Below the pieces are notes generated by a model. The model saw only the letters and a list, made by a program, of their open reading frames with translations, had not been told where the DNA came from and searched no databases. Below are positions 14,181-21,435 of a DNA stretch of 22,061 bases, piece by piece. This DNA comes from DATESZ01 sp035283845. GTDB lineage: Bacteria > Desulfobacterota > Syntrophia > Syntrophales > JACQWR01. How positions within the stretch are numbered: the first letter of the stretch is position 1; each line of letters begins with the position of its first letter. The stretch covers positions 1 through 22,061 of the forward strand of contig DATESZ010000106.1 in NCBI GenBank assembly GCA_035283845.1. Direction: 5' to 3'. The translations under genes and the position numbers were made by a program.

Positions 14181-16505
14181 ATGTTAAGTCGAATGGTACA
14201 GTTCTCTATCTCCAGACCAAAAACAGTGATCGGGGCGGTTGTCATCATCACAATCCTGTTTGGTTCTCAGTTGCCAAAGATCACTACGGACACTGATCCC
14301 AAGCACATGCTTCCGATAACATCCCCGGTACGGCAATACAACGACCAGGTGGAGAGGGAGTTTGGACTGCATCCCGACGTTTTGGTGCTCGGCGTCGTCA
14401 ATGAACGCGGCGGCGTGAATAGGCAGACCCTGACCCGGATTGCGGATTTGACTTACCGGATTCAACGAATTCCTGGCGTCATCGTCCGCGATGTCACAAG
14501 TTTTACCACCATTGACGATATTTCTGTACGGGGTGGAGAGTTGATCGTCCGCCCGTTGCTTGAGCTGGTTCCGCAGCGGGAAGAAGAACTTGCATCCCTC
14601 CGCAAAAAGCTATTCGAAAATCCGGTTTTTCTGAACCGGATCATTTCTCCGGACGGAAAGGCAACGGCTATCTACATCCCCGTCGAACCCACAGCCAATG
14701 GGAAAGAAATCGCTGACCGAATTCGCAAGCTCCTTCCGGAAAGGTCAGACGGCGATCAGTTCTACCTTGCAGGGGACCCTGTCGCCCGTGACACCTTCGG
14801 CGCCGAAATGTTTAGCCAGATGGGTTTCTTTTCCCCCATCGCCGGCATGATCATGGCCGTGGCTCTCTGGTTTATGTTTCATAGCGTTCCTTTGATCGTG
14901 GCCAATATGGCCGTGGCAATGATCAGCATCATCTGTAGCATGGGGCTCCTGATCGGGTTGGGGTATCCGGTCCACATTATGAGTTCGATGAGTCCCGTGT
15001 TCCTTATGGCGATAGCGACAGACACCGTCCATATCTTCAACGAGTTCTTTTTTCGTTACCGCGAGGTGCGTGAAAAGAAGCGGTCAGTGACGGACGCGAT
15101 GGCTGCGGTAGGTACGCCCGTATTTTACTCCGATGTTACCACGGCCATCGGGTTCGCCTCCCTGGCGATCACCTCCATCATTCCCGTGAGAATATTCGGC
15201 CTGGTGGTTGCCTTTGGGACTCTGGTCATACTTCTCATGAGTTATACCCTTGTCCCCGCGATTCTGATGTTGCTGCGGGAGGAACGACTTGCGGTAATAA
15301 TTGGAGCTTTGCCGGAAAAGGCTGATCATCAACCAAGCCTGCCATATCCCTCTAAAGCCTCGTTGCTTTCCCGACTCGGTGAGATTTGCGTGCAAAGAGG
15401 CAAGATGATCGCCATTCTGGGCTGCGTGCTTCTGGTCATCTCCGCAGCAGGAATCTCCCGCATCCGGGTCAATAACAACATGGTCCATTGGTTCAAGTTT
15501 AACAGTGCGGTGCGGACCGCCGACCGGGTGATGAACCGGCGCCTGGGAGGGACGTCCACCGCTTACCTTGTCGTCCAGAGTCCCACTGAGAATGCCATGA
15601 AGGACCCCGCCATGCTCCGCGAAATCGAGGGTATACAGAGAACCTTGGAGAAAGATCCCCTGGTAGGCAAAACCTTTTCTGTCGTGGATTATGTGAAGTG
15701 GATCAACCGGGCGCTCCATAATGACGATCCCTCTTTTTACAGAATTCCGGACTCATCGAAAGAAACAGGACAGTATCTGTTCCTCTTCGGAATGTCCGCC
15801 AAACCGAGCGATCTCAACAATGTGGTGGACTATCCTTTCCAGAAGGCGAATATCATCCTCCAACTGAAGAGTTGGGATGCCGGGGTGATGAAGGACGTCG
15901 TGGCGAAGGTCGAGGCGCACCTCGCCGGCCGCCCCTTGCCCGCCGGCACAACCGTGAAACCGGCCGGCATTGCCTACTTCAACCTGGTGTGGAACCATGA
16001 AGTCCTCTGGGGAATGCTCACGAGTTTCCTTGCCGGGGTGGCGCTTGTGCTGGTTCTCCTAATCGCTGAAACACGCTCGTTGCTGTGGGGGATAGTGAGT
16101 TTTCTCCCCTTTCTATTTACCATTGCGGTAATCTATGGCGTTGTCGGGTTGGCAGGGAAGGATTTTGACATGCCTGTGGCAGTCCTTTCGACGCTTTCAC
16201 TGGGCATGGCGATCGATTTCGCCATTCACTTCATCGGACGCTTCCAGCAACGGTATCGGGAACACCCTGAACTGCAACCTTGTCTCGTATGGACTGTGGC
16301 CCGTCCCGGCAAAGGAATTTTCCTCAATGCGATCCTCTTTGCCCTGGGATTTTCAGTGATGATATTTGCCGATCTTACCCCTTACATCACCGTGGGCATC
16401 TTCATGGCTGCCATTATGCTGCTTTCGTCGGTGATGAGTGTCATTTACCTTCCTGGTTTGATCAAACTCTTTCGCGGACAGTTGCTGAAAAGAGGAGAAA
16501 GATGA
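14181..16505 (+). CDS. MMPL-type RND exporter, inner-membrane permease
   Basis: A 774-residue RND-superfamily permease of the MMPL/HpnN-like class. It has the expected duplicated plan: a first helix at about 15-33, a periplasmic domain, and a five-helix bundle at about 210-365. The second half repeats this plan, with a helix near 412-430, a periplasmic loop and a bundle at about 615-765. Polar residues in the transmembrane cores (AIATDTVHIF in the first half, GMAIDFAIHFIG in the second) sit where proton-relay residues lie in MMPL proteins. Relatives move lipids such as hopanoids or other hydrophobic molecules; the cargo here is unknown. AAGGAG lies 7 nt before the ATG. Its stop overlaps the start of the LolA-like gene (ATGA at 16502-16505), which implies a joint complex. 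Confidence 0.9.
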   Translation: MLSRMVQFSISRPKTVIGAVVIITILFGSQLPKITTDTDPKHMLPITSPVRQYNDQVEREFGLHPDVLVLGVVNERGGVNRQTLTRIADLTYRIQRIPGVIVRDVTSFTTIDDISVRGGELIVRPLLELVPQREEELASLRKKLFENPVFLNRIISPDGKATAIYIPVEPTANGKEIADRIRKLLPERSDGDQFYLAGDPVARDTFGAEMFSQMGFFSPIAGMIMAVALWFMFHSVPLIVANMAVAMISIICSMGLLIGLGYPVHIMSSMSPVFLMAIATDTVHIFNEFFFRYREVREKKRSVTDAMAAVGTPVFYSDVTTAIGFASLAITSIIPVRIFGLVVAFGTLVILLMSYTLVPAILMLLREERLAVIIGALPEKADHQPSLPYPSKASLLSRLGEICVQRGKMIAILGCVLLVISAAGISRIRVNNNMVHWFKFNSAVRTADRVMNRRLGGTSTAYLVVQSPTENAMKDPAMLREIEGIQRTLEKDPLVGKTFSVVDYVKWINRALHNDDPSFYRIPDSSKETGQYLFLFGMSAKPSDLNNVVDYPFQKANIILQLKSWDAGVMKDVVAKVEAHLAGRPLPAGTTVKPAGIAYFNLVWNHEVLWGMLTSFLAGVALVLVLLIAETRSLLWGIVSFLPFLFTIAVIYGVVGLAGKDFDMPVAVLSTLSLGMAIDFAIHFIGRFQQRYREHPELQPCLVWTVARPGKGIFLNAILFALGFSVMIFADLTPYITVGIFMAAIMLLSSVMSVIYLPGLIKLFRGQLLKRGER

Positions 16506-17344
16506 AGGCACGTTATTGGTTCTCGTTCGTACTCTCATTATGTTTATTGACTACACTTGTGCAGGGAGAAAAATCGCTTCCTGAAGCTAAGAAAGCCGGC
16601 GCCATAGAGATCATGGAGAAGTCACAGCAGGCATTCTATTACGCGGGAGCGGATATGAAGGCTGATATCAGGATGGAATTGATCACGGCCGACGGGAAAA
16701 AGAGGATCCGGGTGCTGACCATGCTTCGATGGAATGATCCTAAAAGCAAGGACCAGAAATACTTCCTCTATTTTCGCGAGCCTGCCGATGTTCGGGGCAT
16801 GACGTTTATGGTTTGGGAATATCCTCTGAAAGAAAGCGATCGATGGATCTATGTGCCTGCTATCGATCTTGTTCGTCGCATTGCCGCACGTGACGCCCGG
16901 TCAAGTTTTGTCGGCTCTGATTTCAGCTATGAAGACGTCTCCGGCCGCAATATCGCCGCCGATGTCCACACCCTGCTGCGTGAAGAAAAGATTGGGGATA
17001 GGGATTGCTACGTCGTTGAAAGCGCACCTAAGGAACCTATAGAATATGTAAAAAGAATCTCATGGATTGACAAAGCCATCTTTCTTCCACTTAAGGAGGA
17101 ATACTACGACGTGCAAAGGGAACTGGCGCGGGTGTTTACGGCAGACAAGATCGAAAACATCACTGCGTCTGCGGGTCAAGAGCGAAAGAGCTTCCCTACG
17201 ATAACCAAGCGAACCATGAAAAATCTAAAGGCAGGGCATCGAACTGAGGTAACTTATGCCGACCTTTCCTATAACGTCGGTCTCCAAGACAACATCTTCA
17301 CGGAACGGTATCTGCGAAACCCTCCGGAGAGGTGGATCAAGTGA
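16502..17344 (+). CDS. LolA-like periplasmic protein (outer-membrane lipoprotein-sorting family)
   Basis: A 280-residue periplasmic protein with signal peptide MKARYWFSFVLSLCLLTTLV and cleavage near VQG-EKS. The mature part fits the LolA-like fold partnered with MMPL permeases: ADIRMELITADGKKR, the strand FREPADVRGMTFMVWEYP, then RWIYVPAIDLVRRIAARDAR and FVGSDFSYEDVSGR. Such proteins probably shuttle a lipid-like ligand from the RND permease towards the outer membrane. The ATG at 16502 is chosen over upstream in-frame ATGs inside the permease gene because AGAGGAG precedes it, it overlaps the permease stop, and it gives a clean signal peptide. The final residues TERYLRNPPERWIK recur, diverged, just before the beta-barrel gene about 1.1 kb downstream. 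Confidence 0.88.
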   Translation: MKARYWFSFVLSLCLLTTLVQGEKSLPEAKKAGAIEIMEKSQQAFYYAGADMKADIRMELITADGKKRIRVLTMLRWNDPKSKDQKYFLYFREPADVRGMTFMVWEYPLKESDRWIYVPAIDLVRRIAARDARSSFVGSDFSYEDVSGRNIAADVHTLLREEKIGDRDCYVVESAPKEPIEYVKRISWIDKAIFLPLKEEYYDVQRELARVFTADKIENITASAGQERKSFPTITKRTMKNLKAGHRTEVTYADLSYNVGLQDNIFTERYLRNPPERWIK

Positions 17345-17355
17345 GAACGTTCGCT
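17281..17355 (+). repeat. Direct repeat copy 1 (lolA-like tail and lost barrel start)
   Basis: This segment aligns with 18426-18500. The shared core is GAACGGTATCTGCGAAAC, then RWI codons and GTGAGAA. In this copy the lolA-like frame stops at TGA within GTGAG (17341-17345), and a GTG-initiated frame starting VRTFA dies after 12 codons. It therefore looks like the original junction where the barrel gene once overlapped the lolA-like stop. Confidence 0.65.
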
Positions 17356-17401
17356 TCTTGTTATGACAGACAAGCATAAAAAACCAAAAAGGAGAAGACC
17401 T

Positions 17402-18370
17402 ATGGAAATAAAACCTGGCCTCTCTACTCAGTGCGTCGATAGCGGGGAAATTCACGATGCGGAAGGTTCTCCGCGCACGCCCATCTATAACACCACTACA
17501 TTTGCCTTTCCTTCCACAGAAGCGCTGTTGGATGTCGTGGAAGGGAGAAAACAAGGCAATCTATACACCCGGTATGGCTTAAACCCTACGGTTAAAAGTT
17601 TGGAAGTCAAACTCGCCACAATTGAGCGTGCTGAATCGGCAATCGCCTTTTGTTCCGGAATGGCCGCCGAGGCCGCCTTGTTCCTGGCCTATGCTGGGAA
17701 ATGCGTCGTCTGTCTGGGGGATGCCTATGGCGGCACGTTGGAACTCCTGGGCAGCCATCTCAAAAGTCTGAATATCCCCGTCCATTTTTTGCTCGGCAAG
17801 GAACTGGATAAGCTGGCGTCTCTGTTGCAACAGGGCATAGATATCGTCTTTTTTGAAACCCCCACCAATCCGGTCCTGGAGATATTCAACATAAAAGAGA
17901 TCTCCAGCCTTGCCCACCAATACCAGGCCCTTGTCTGCGTGGACAACACCTTTGCCACGCCGGTGAATCAAAACCCTCTTTTATTGGGAGCGGATGTGGT
18001 AGTGCATAGCGCCACGAAATATCTCGGCGGACATAAGGTAAAAAAAGTATTCTACCCCGGATTGGAAAATTTCCCTTACCACCAGTTGGCTAAAAAACAA
18101 ATGAAAGGGTTCGGCGGCATGCTGACTATTGAGTTGCATCAAGATACAAAGAAAACTGTCGAATTCGTTGATAATATAAAATTATTTAAAATAGCGCCGA
18201 GTCTCGGCGGCGCGGAAAGTCTCGTCACCCAGCCTGTTACGACGACGCATCACGGCTTAACCGTGGCCGAGCTGGAAAGAAGAGGGATTACGGGCTCCAT
18301 GGTACGATTTTCCGTCGGATTTGAAGATGCAGAAGATTTGATTGCTGATTTGGAACAGGCGCTCTCGTAA
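17402..18370 (+). CDS. Cys/Met-metabolism PLP gamma-lyase, internally deleted
   Basis: This belongs to the cystathionine/methionine gamma-lyase class of PLP enzymes, which act on sulfur amino acids. Visible landmarks are TPIYNTTTFAFPS, the YTRYGLNPT cofactor loop, AFCSGMAAEAA, GDAYGGTLELL, FFETPTNP, VDNTFATP and the PLP-lysine motif HSATKYLGGH. Directly after YLGGH the sequence jumps to KVKKVFYPGLENFPYH, whereas family members have about 60 residues between these points (SD-TAG strand, the helix pair before the C-terminal domain). The frame is kept, giving about 322 residues instead of about 380-400. Activity is doubtful. The start at 17402 has AAGGAG 7 nt upstream. It separates the lolA-like and barrel genes and looks inserted into that operon. 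It may be a pseudogene. Confidence 0.7.
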   Translation: MEIKPGLSTQCVDSGEIHDAEGSPRTPIYNTTTFAFPSTEALLDVVEGRKQGNLYTRYGLNPTVKSLEVKLATIERAESAIAFCSGMAAEAALFLAYAGKCVVCLGDAYGGTLELLGSHLKSLNIPVHFLLGKELDKLASLLQQGIDIVFFETPTNPVLEIFNIKEISSLAHQYQALVCVDNTFATPVNQNPLLLGADVVVHSATKYLGGHKVKKVFYPGLENFPYHQLAKKQMKGFGGMLTIELHQDTKKTVEFVDNIKLFKIAPSLGGAESLVTQPVTTTHHGLTVAELERRGITGSMVRFSVGFEDAEDLIADLEQALS

Positions 18371-18425
18371 AAATAACGAAAAAGGATATTTGGGTCAGAC
18401 ACAGGAAGTTATTCTAAGATGCCTG

Positions 18426-18500
18426 TCTCAAGAAAGCATTCTCACTGAACGGTATCTGCGAAACTTTACTGAAAGGTGGATTAACGTGAGAAGATTTGCT
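18426..18500 (+). repeat. Direct repeat copy 2 (second lolA-like tail before the barrel gene)
   Basis: The in-frame peptide upstream of the barrel start reads ESILTERYLRNFTERWIN, against DNIFTERYLRNPPERWIK in the lolA-like protein; many of the base changes are synonymous. A one-base insertion before GTG (ATTAAC-GTG against ATCAA-GTG) puts this tail in frame with the barrel gene. It is a second, diverged copy of the lolA/barrel junction. Confidence 0.65.
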
Positions 18501-19844
18501 CCTGGAGTCGTCATCCTGGGAATTTTTCTCCTCCTTCTCACGGAAAATGTCCGGACCGTCGGCGCTGAAACGGTGACCGGGAAGGAACAGGGAGGATACG
18601 AAGCGCAGGCGGCGCCTTCCTCTGATGGAACCTCCGGGAAGCGGGAGTCCTTTTGGGAGACCCTTCCTTTCGAACTCCGCGGATTCTTAGAGGCGCGGGG
18701 CGGTCTTCGCACGCAGGATGATCCGCATGAATCCAAAACTGCAACACTGGAGGAAACAAGGCTGCAGATGCACCTCTTCAAAGCCCTTGATTGGGCCAGG
18801 TTCAGAGTAAAGAGTGACTTTCTTTATGACGGGGTAGTGGAAGGGGCGGACGTTGACCTTCGCGAAGCCAACGTCATCTTAACTCCGTTCGAGTTCATGG
18901 AATTGAAGGCCGGAAGGCAGATACTGACGTGGGGAACAGGCGACTACATCTTTATCAACGACCTGTTTCCCAAGGATTACAAGTCCTTCTTCATCGGACG
19001 CGATGACGAGTACCTGAAGGCCCCTTCTGATGCCTTGAAAACAGGTTTTTACACAGATGCCTTCAACCTCAATTTTGTCTACATCCCGCGATTCAATCCG
19101 GACCGTTTTATTGATGGGAAAGGGCTATCCTATTTCAATCCGCAAACGGGCGGCCTGGCCGGCGAAGAGGCAGTGGTTGACCCGCAAAAACGCAATGAGT
19201 GGCTTGGGGACTCCGAAATTGCTCTGCGCTTGTACCGGGACATTAAGAGCTATGGTCTGGCTATGTATGGCTACCATGGATTCTGGAAAAGCCCGGTAGG
19301 ATTTGATCCTCAAGTGGGAGCGGCCACATTCCCCCGCCTTTCCGTATACGGCTTGAGCGTCCGGGGAACGGTCTGGAAGGGGATCGGAAATTTTGAAATG
19401 GGATACTATGACTCTCGGGATGATCAAAACGGCGAGAACCCTTTCATCCCGAACAGCCAGTTCCGGTACTTGGCGGGATATGAACAGGAGTTAGCCAAGG
19501 ACTTTACCGCGGGGGTGCAGTATTACCTGGAGCAGACGCTGCAATACGGCGCTTACAGGCGGACCCTTCCTCTGGGCATGCAAGCCGCGGACGAGTTCCG
19601 GCAGGTGATCACCCTCCGGCTGACGAAGCTCCTCTTGTACCAGAACCTGAAACTTTCGCTCTTTACATTCTATTCGCCTTCGGATCAGGACGTTTACATC
19701 AGGCCAAATGTCCACTATAAAATTACCGACCACTGGAGCGTGGAGGGCGGCGCAAATATCTTCGCCGGACGTAATAACCATACATTTTTCGGGCAGTTCA
19801 AGAACGACACCAACGTCTATTCAGGCGTGCGTTGGAGTTTTTGA
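18486..19844 (+). CDS. Outer-membrane beta-barrel protein of the MMPL export cluster
   Basis: A 452-residue exported protein. The signal peptide (RRFAPGVVILGIFLLLLTEN...GAE) follows the GTG at 18486. After a low-complexity linker, alternating amphipathic strands rich in Tyr, Phe and Gly run to the end, and the last residues are VYSGVRWSF, the terminal-Phe beta-signal recognised by BAM. The region GRQILTWGTGDYIFINDLFP, together with the YIPRFNPDRF strand, matches DUF1302-like porins found beside MMPL and LolA-like genes. It probably provides the outer-membrane step or receiver for the exported compound. The longer open frame from 18342 is rejected because its N-terminus is the duplicated lolA tail and covers the end of the PLP gene. 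GAAAGGTGG lies before the GTG. Confidence 0.82.
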   Translation: MRRFAPGVVILGIFLLLLTENVRTVGAETVTGKEQGGYEAQAAPSSDGTSGKRESFWETLPFELRGFLEARGGLRTQDDPHESKTATLEETRLQMHLFKALDWARFRVKSDFLYDGVVEGADVDLREANVILTPFEFMELKAGRQILTWGTGDYIFINDLFPKDYKSFFIGRDDEYLKAPSDALKTGFYTDAFNLNFVYIPRFNPDRFIDGKGLSYFNPQTGGLAGEEAVVDPQKRNEWLGDSEIALRLYRDIKSYGLAMYGYHGFWKSPVGFDPQVGAATFPRLSVYGLSVRGTVWKGIGNFEMGYYDSRDDQNGENPFIPNSQFRYLAGYEQELAKDFTAGVQYYLEQTLQYGAYRRTLPLGMQAADEFRQVITLRLTKLLLYQNLKLSLFTFYSPSDQDVYIRPNVHYKITDHWSVEGGANIFAGRNNHTFFGQFKNDTNVYSGVRWSF

Positions 19845-19882
19845 GTTTTTTCAGACTGAGCCCATTTCTTACATTCCCATTA

Positions 19883-19955
19883 CTGCCTTTGCAATATCTC
19901 TGATGTGATGTTAGGCAAAGGGGGCAGAGGCTTTTTTTTCCTTGCTCCTGCCCCC
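19883..19955. terminator. Putative bidirectional terminator between the barrel gene and the CxCxC peptide gene
   Basis: For plus-strand transcription, CCTTTGC (19886-19892) pairs with GCAAAGG (19915-19921), extended by CTG/CAG across a bulge. The stem is followed by AGGC and eight T residues (19932-19939). For the opposite strand, GGGGGCAG (19920-19927) pairs with CTGCCCCC (19948-19955). The loops are long (about 20 nt), so efficiency is uncertain. Confidence 0.5.
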
Positions 19956-19967
19956 CTCGACCCGGTC

Positions 19968-20066
19968 CTACTTTGACTTTTCAGCCTTCTTCTCTTCTTT
20001 CTTGACTTTGGCGCTATTTTGTTTCAGTGGAACACAGCCGCAGCCACAATTTTTCTTTCCAGCCAT
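19968..20066 (-). CDS. 32-residue Cys-rich (CxCxC) peptide
   Basis: A very short gene, easy to miss. Its ATG (20066) is preceded by a complete Shine-Dalgarno sequence, AGGAGGTGAT (20080-20071). The peptide begins MAGKKNCGCGCVPLK, then becomes a Lys/Glu-rich tail (KVKKEEKKAEKSK) ending at TAG. Three cysteines in CxCxC could bind a soft metal or an Fe-S cluster or carry sulfur. It lies 111 bp downstream of the ArsR gene on the same strand, whose product ends its DNA-binding domain with a similar CTCGCGG cluster. Joint expression and a shared ligand are likely but inferred. The perfect ribosome binding site and clean stop make it a credible gene; I do not know a named family. Confidence 0.72.
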   Translation of the reverse strand: MAGKKNCGCGCVPLKQNSAKVKKEEKKAEKSK

Positions 20067-20177
20067 TTTTATCACCTCCTTTCTGTGGATTTATATGGTT
20101 CTTGAAACCCTTCCTTGCCGAAAGAACTAAAATTGATTAAGCATGTAAGCAATCACTTAACTATTAACGCAAAAAAA

Positions 20178-20606
20178 TTACATGACTTTTTTGGCCTTTA
20201 TTTCTCTAATCCTTTCCTGGACAGTTTTAAGCTCATTCAATAATTCCTTTTCATAATTTTGCAATAAATCAGCGCTTGAACTCCTTAATTCATTCTCTTT
20301 GAAATTTCCTGTTCCTCCGCAACCACATGTGCAGACTTCGTTCAATACCTGCCGGCAACTTTCCAAGGCTTCTTCATCGATTGAATAAGGTATCCAGTAC
20401 CCTTTTCTTTCATTCCTTACTAAACCTGCTTGCCTTAATATTTTAAGATGCTGCGATACTGCAGATGGGGTTATGCCAACCAACTCTGCGATGTTGTTTA
20501 CGCCAAGCGGGCCTTTGGATTTTAAGAGTTCAATGATTCTCACCCGTGTTTCGACAGCTAATACTTTAAATATTTCAGAAGGATCTAACTTCATATCAAA
20601 GTCCAT
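20178..20606 (-). CDS. ArsR-family transcriptional regulator with CxCxC cluster
   Basis: A 142-residue winged-helix repressor: FKVLAVETRVRIIELLKSKG, recognition helix TPSAVSQHLKILRQAGLV, and wing RNERKGYWIPYSI. After the HTH, Cys84 and the cluster C92-TCGC-GG (Cys92, 94, 96) suggest metal or thiol sensing. A predicted coiled helix (LQNYEKELLNELKTVQERIR) closes the protein. The start is taken as ATG 20606; ATG 20594 is an alternative. The longer frame from TTG 20657 is unlikely because that TTG is part of the TTGACA -35 box. No clear ribosome binding site is visible. The CxCxC peptide gene follows on the same strand. It is paralogous to the ArsR gene at 21436 but the two are clearly diverged. 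Confidence 0.85.
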   Translation of the reverse strand: MDFDMKLDPSEIFKVLAVETRVRIIELLKSKGPLGVNNIAELVGITPSAVSQHLKILRQAGLVRNERKGYWIPYSIDEEALESCRQVLNEVCTCGCGGTGNFKENELRSSSADLLQNYEKELLNELKTVQERIREIKAKKVM

Positions 20607-20610
20607 TATG

Positions 20611-20657
20611 ATTAAGTATTTAAGCTGAAACTTAATAATATGAAATGAATTTGTCAA
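20611..20657 (-). promoter_or_regulatory. Promoter and putative operator of the minus-strand ArsR gene
   Basis: Minus-strand TTGACA (20657-20652) is followed by an inverted repeat ATTAAGT-N12-ACTTAAT (20611-20636) that covers the expected -10 position (TAAGTT at spacing 17, a poor match). The repeat lies immediately upstream of the ATG at 20606. The arrangement fits autorepression; the exact -10 is uncertain. Confidence 0.5.
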
Positions 20658-20765
20658 GTCTTTTTTTAAAGATATTTTGTGAATTACAGATTCAACAAGG
20701 AGAAAGCGGAATTATACGTTTGATTTAAGGACCAGGGAATGTTAGAATTTTTTTGAGGGAACGGA

Positions 20766-21123
20766 TTGATGACTTCCAATCGTATTTATCTTGATTTCAA
20801 TGCCAGCACGTCGCTGGAAAACATTAACGTGTTTGAAGAAAATGTGCATAAATATGATCAATGGTTTGATGAAAAACCTCATGCCTATGAATCGGAACTC
20901 CTTGCACTAAAGAGATTTATTCCTCCGGTGGGAAAAGGGATAGAGATCGGAGTGGACACAGGCAGGTTTGCAGCTCCTCTTGGCATTCGAGTCGGAGTGG
21001 AACCGGCAAAGGAGATGGTAGAAGCAGCGAGAATTTGTTCTGATGGTGATAAAAATCTGCTTTCTCGAAAATTCCGACAACGATATGACCATGAGACCTT
21101 ACCTCTTTCATAGATTTACATGA
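20766..21123 (+). pseudogene. Broken SAM-dependent methyltransferase
   Basis: The first 85 or so residues match the opening of class I methyltransferases: HKYDQWFDEKPHAYESEL, then the SAM-binding motif I GIEIGVDTGRFAAPLGI and GVEPAKEMVEAAR. From about 21031 the family sequence resumes in the +1 frame (EFVLMVIKICFLENSDN, equal to the FDFVLMVTTICF segment after motif II), with about 30 residues missing in between, and then decays to a stop at 21121-21123. The gene therefore carries an internal deletion with frameshift and has lost its 3' half. The original frame ends at 21113 with an unrelated tail. It cannot be functional. Confidence 0.75.
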
Positions 21124-21201
21124 GCCGGCCCCAAATAATTATGCAAAGGAATCCCCCGACCAGACCCTTACACACTACGAGATAGTCCATTTTTTACCTC
21201 A

Positions 21202-21393
21202 CTATTGGGGTTGATCGTCTACTTCATTCATCAGCTTGCGCACCTTCGCCAGGGCTTCAGTCAGGGCTGCCTTGCCGGCTTTGGTAGCCAGGCAGTATTT
21301 GCGTACTTTGCCGCCCACCACCTGATGCGATAACGATAAATTACGGCCATATGTTTTGTAAATTATTTTATTTGAGTTTAAAAAACTTGACAT
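21202..21393 (-). pseudogene. C-terminal remnant of a PadR-family regulator
   Basis: About 40 residues from near 21327 to 21202 (VVGGKVRKYCLATKAGKAAL then TEALAKVRKLMNEV) match the wing and C-terminal helix of PadR-type repressors. The preceding residues in the frame (NSNKIIYKTYGRNLSLSH) do not fit the HTH domain, which is lost. The upstream end of the frame runs into the promoter region of the divergent ArsR gene, so the N-terminal part was probably replaced. Confidence 0.65.
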
Positions 21394-21420
21394 AATTATT
21401 TAAGTATGCACTTATATAAA
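21387..21420 (+). promoter_or_regulatory. Promoter and ArsR-type operator of the plus-strand ArsR gene
   Basis: TTGACA (21387-21392) is followed by the palindrome TAAGT-ATGC-ACTTA (21401-21414) and an AT-rich TATATAAA. The core AAGTATGCACTT (21402-21413) is nearly identical to the operator core at 12817-12828 (AAGTATTCACTT). The -10 is not certain (ACTTAT at spacing 17, TTATAT at 19). The operator overlaps it in either case. Confidence 0.6.
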
Positions 21421-21435
21421 TAAACCATATTGAAT

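Noticed and set aside
15084..15719. 211-codon minus-strand frame opposite the MMPL permease
   Set aside because: It is His/Gly/Arg-rich antisense without ribosome binding site or family; the plus-strand permease explains the region.
16280..16501. Upstream extension of the LolA-like frame into the permease gene
   Set aside because: The ATG at 16502 has a good ribosome binding site, a signal peptide and the ATGA overlap. The extension has none of these.
18342..18485. Upstream extension of the barrel gene
   Set aside because: It overlaps the PLP gene end and encodes the duplicated lolA tail. The GTG at 18486 directly precedes the signal peptide.
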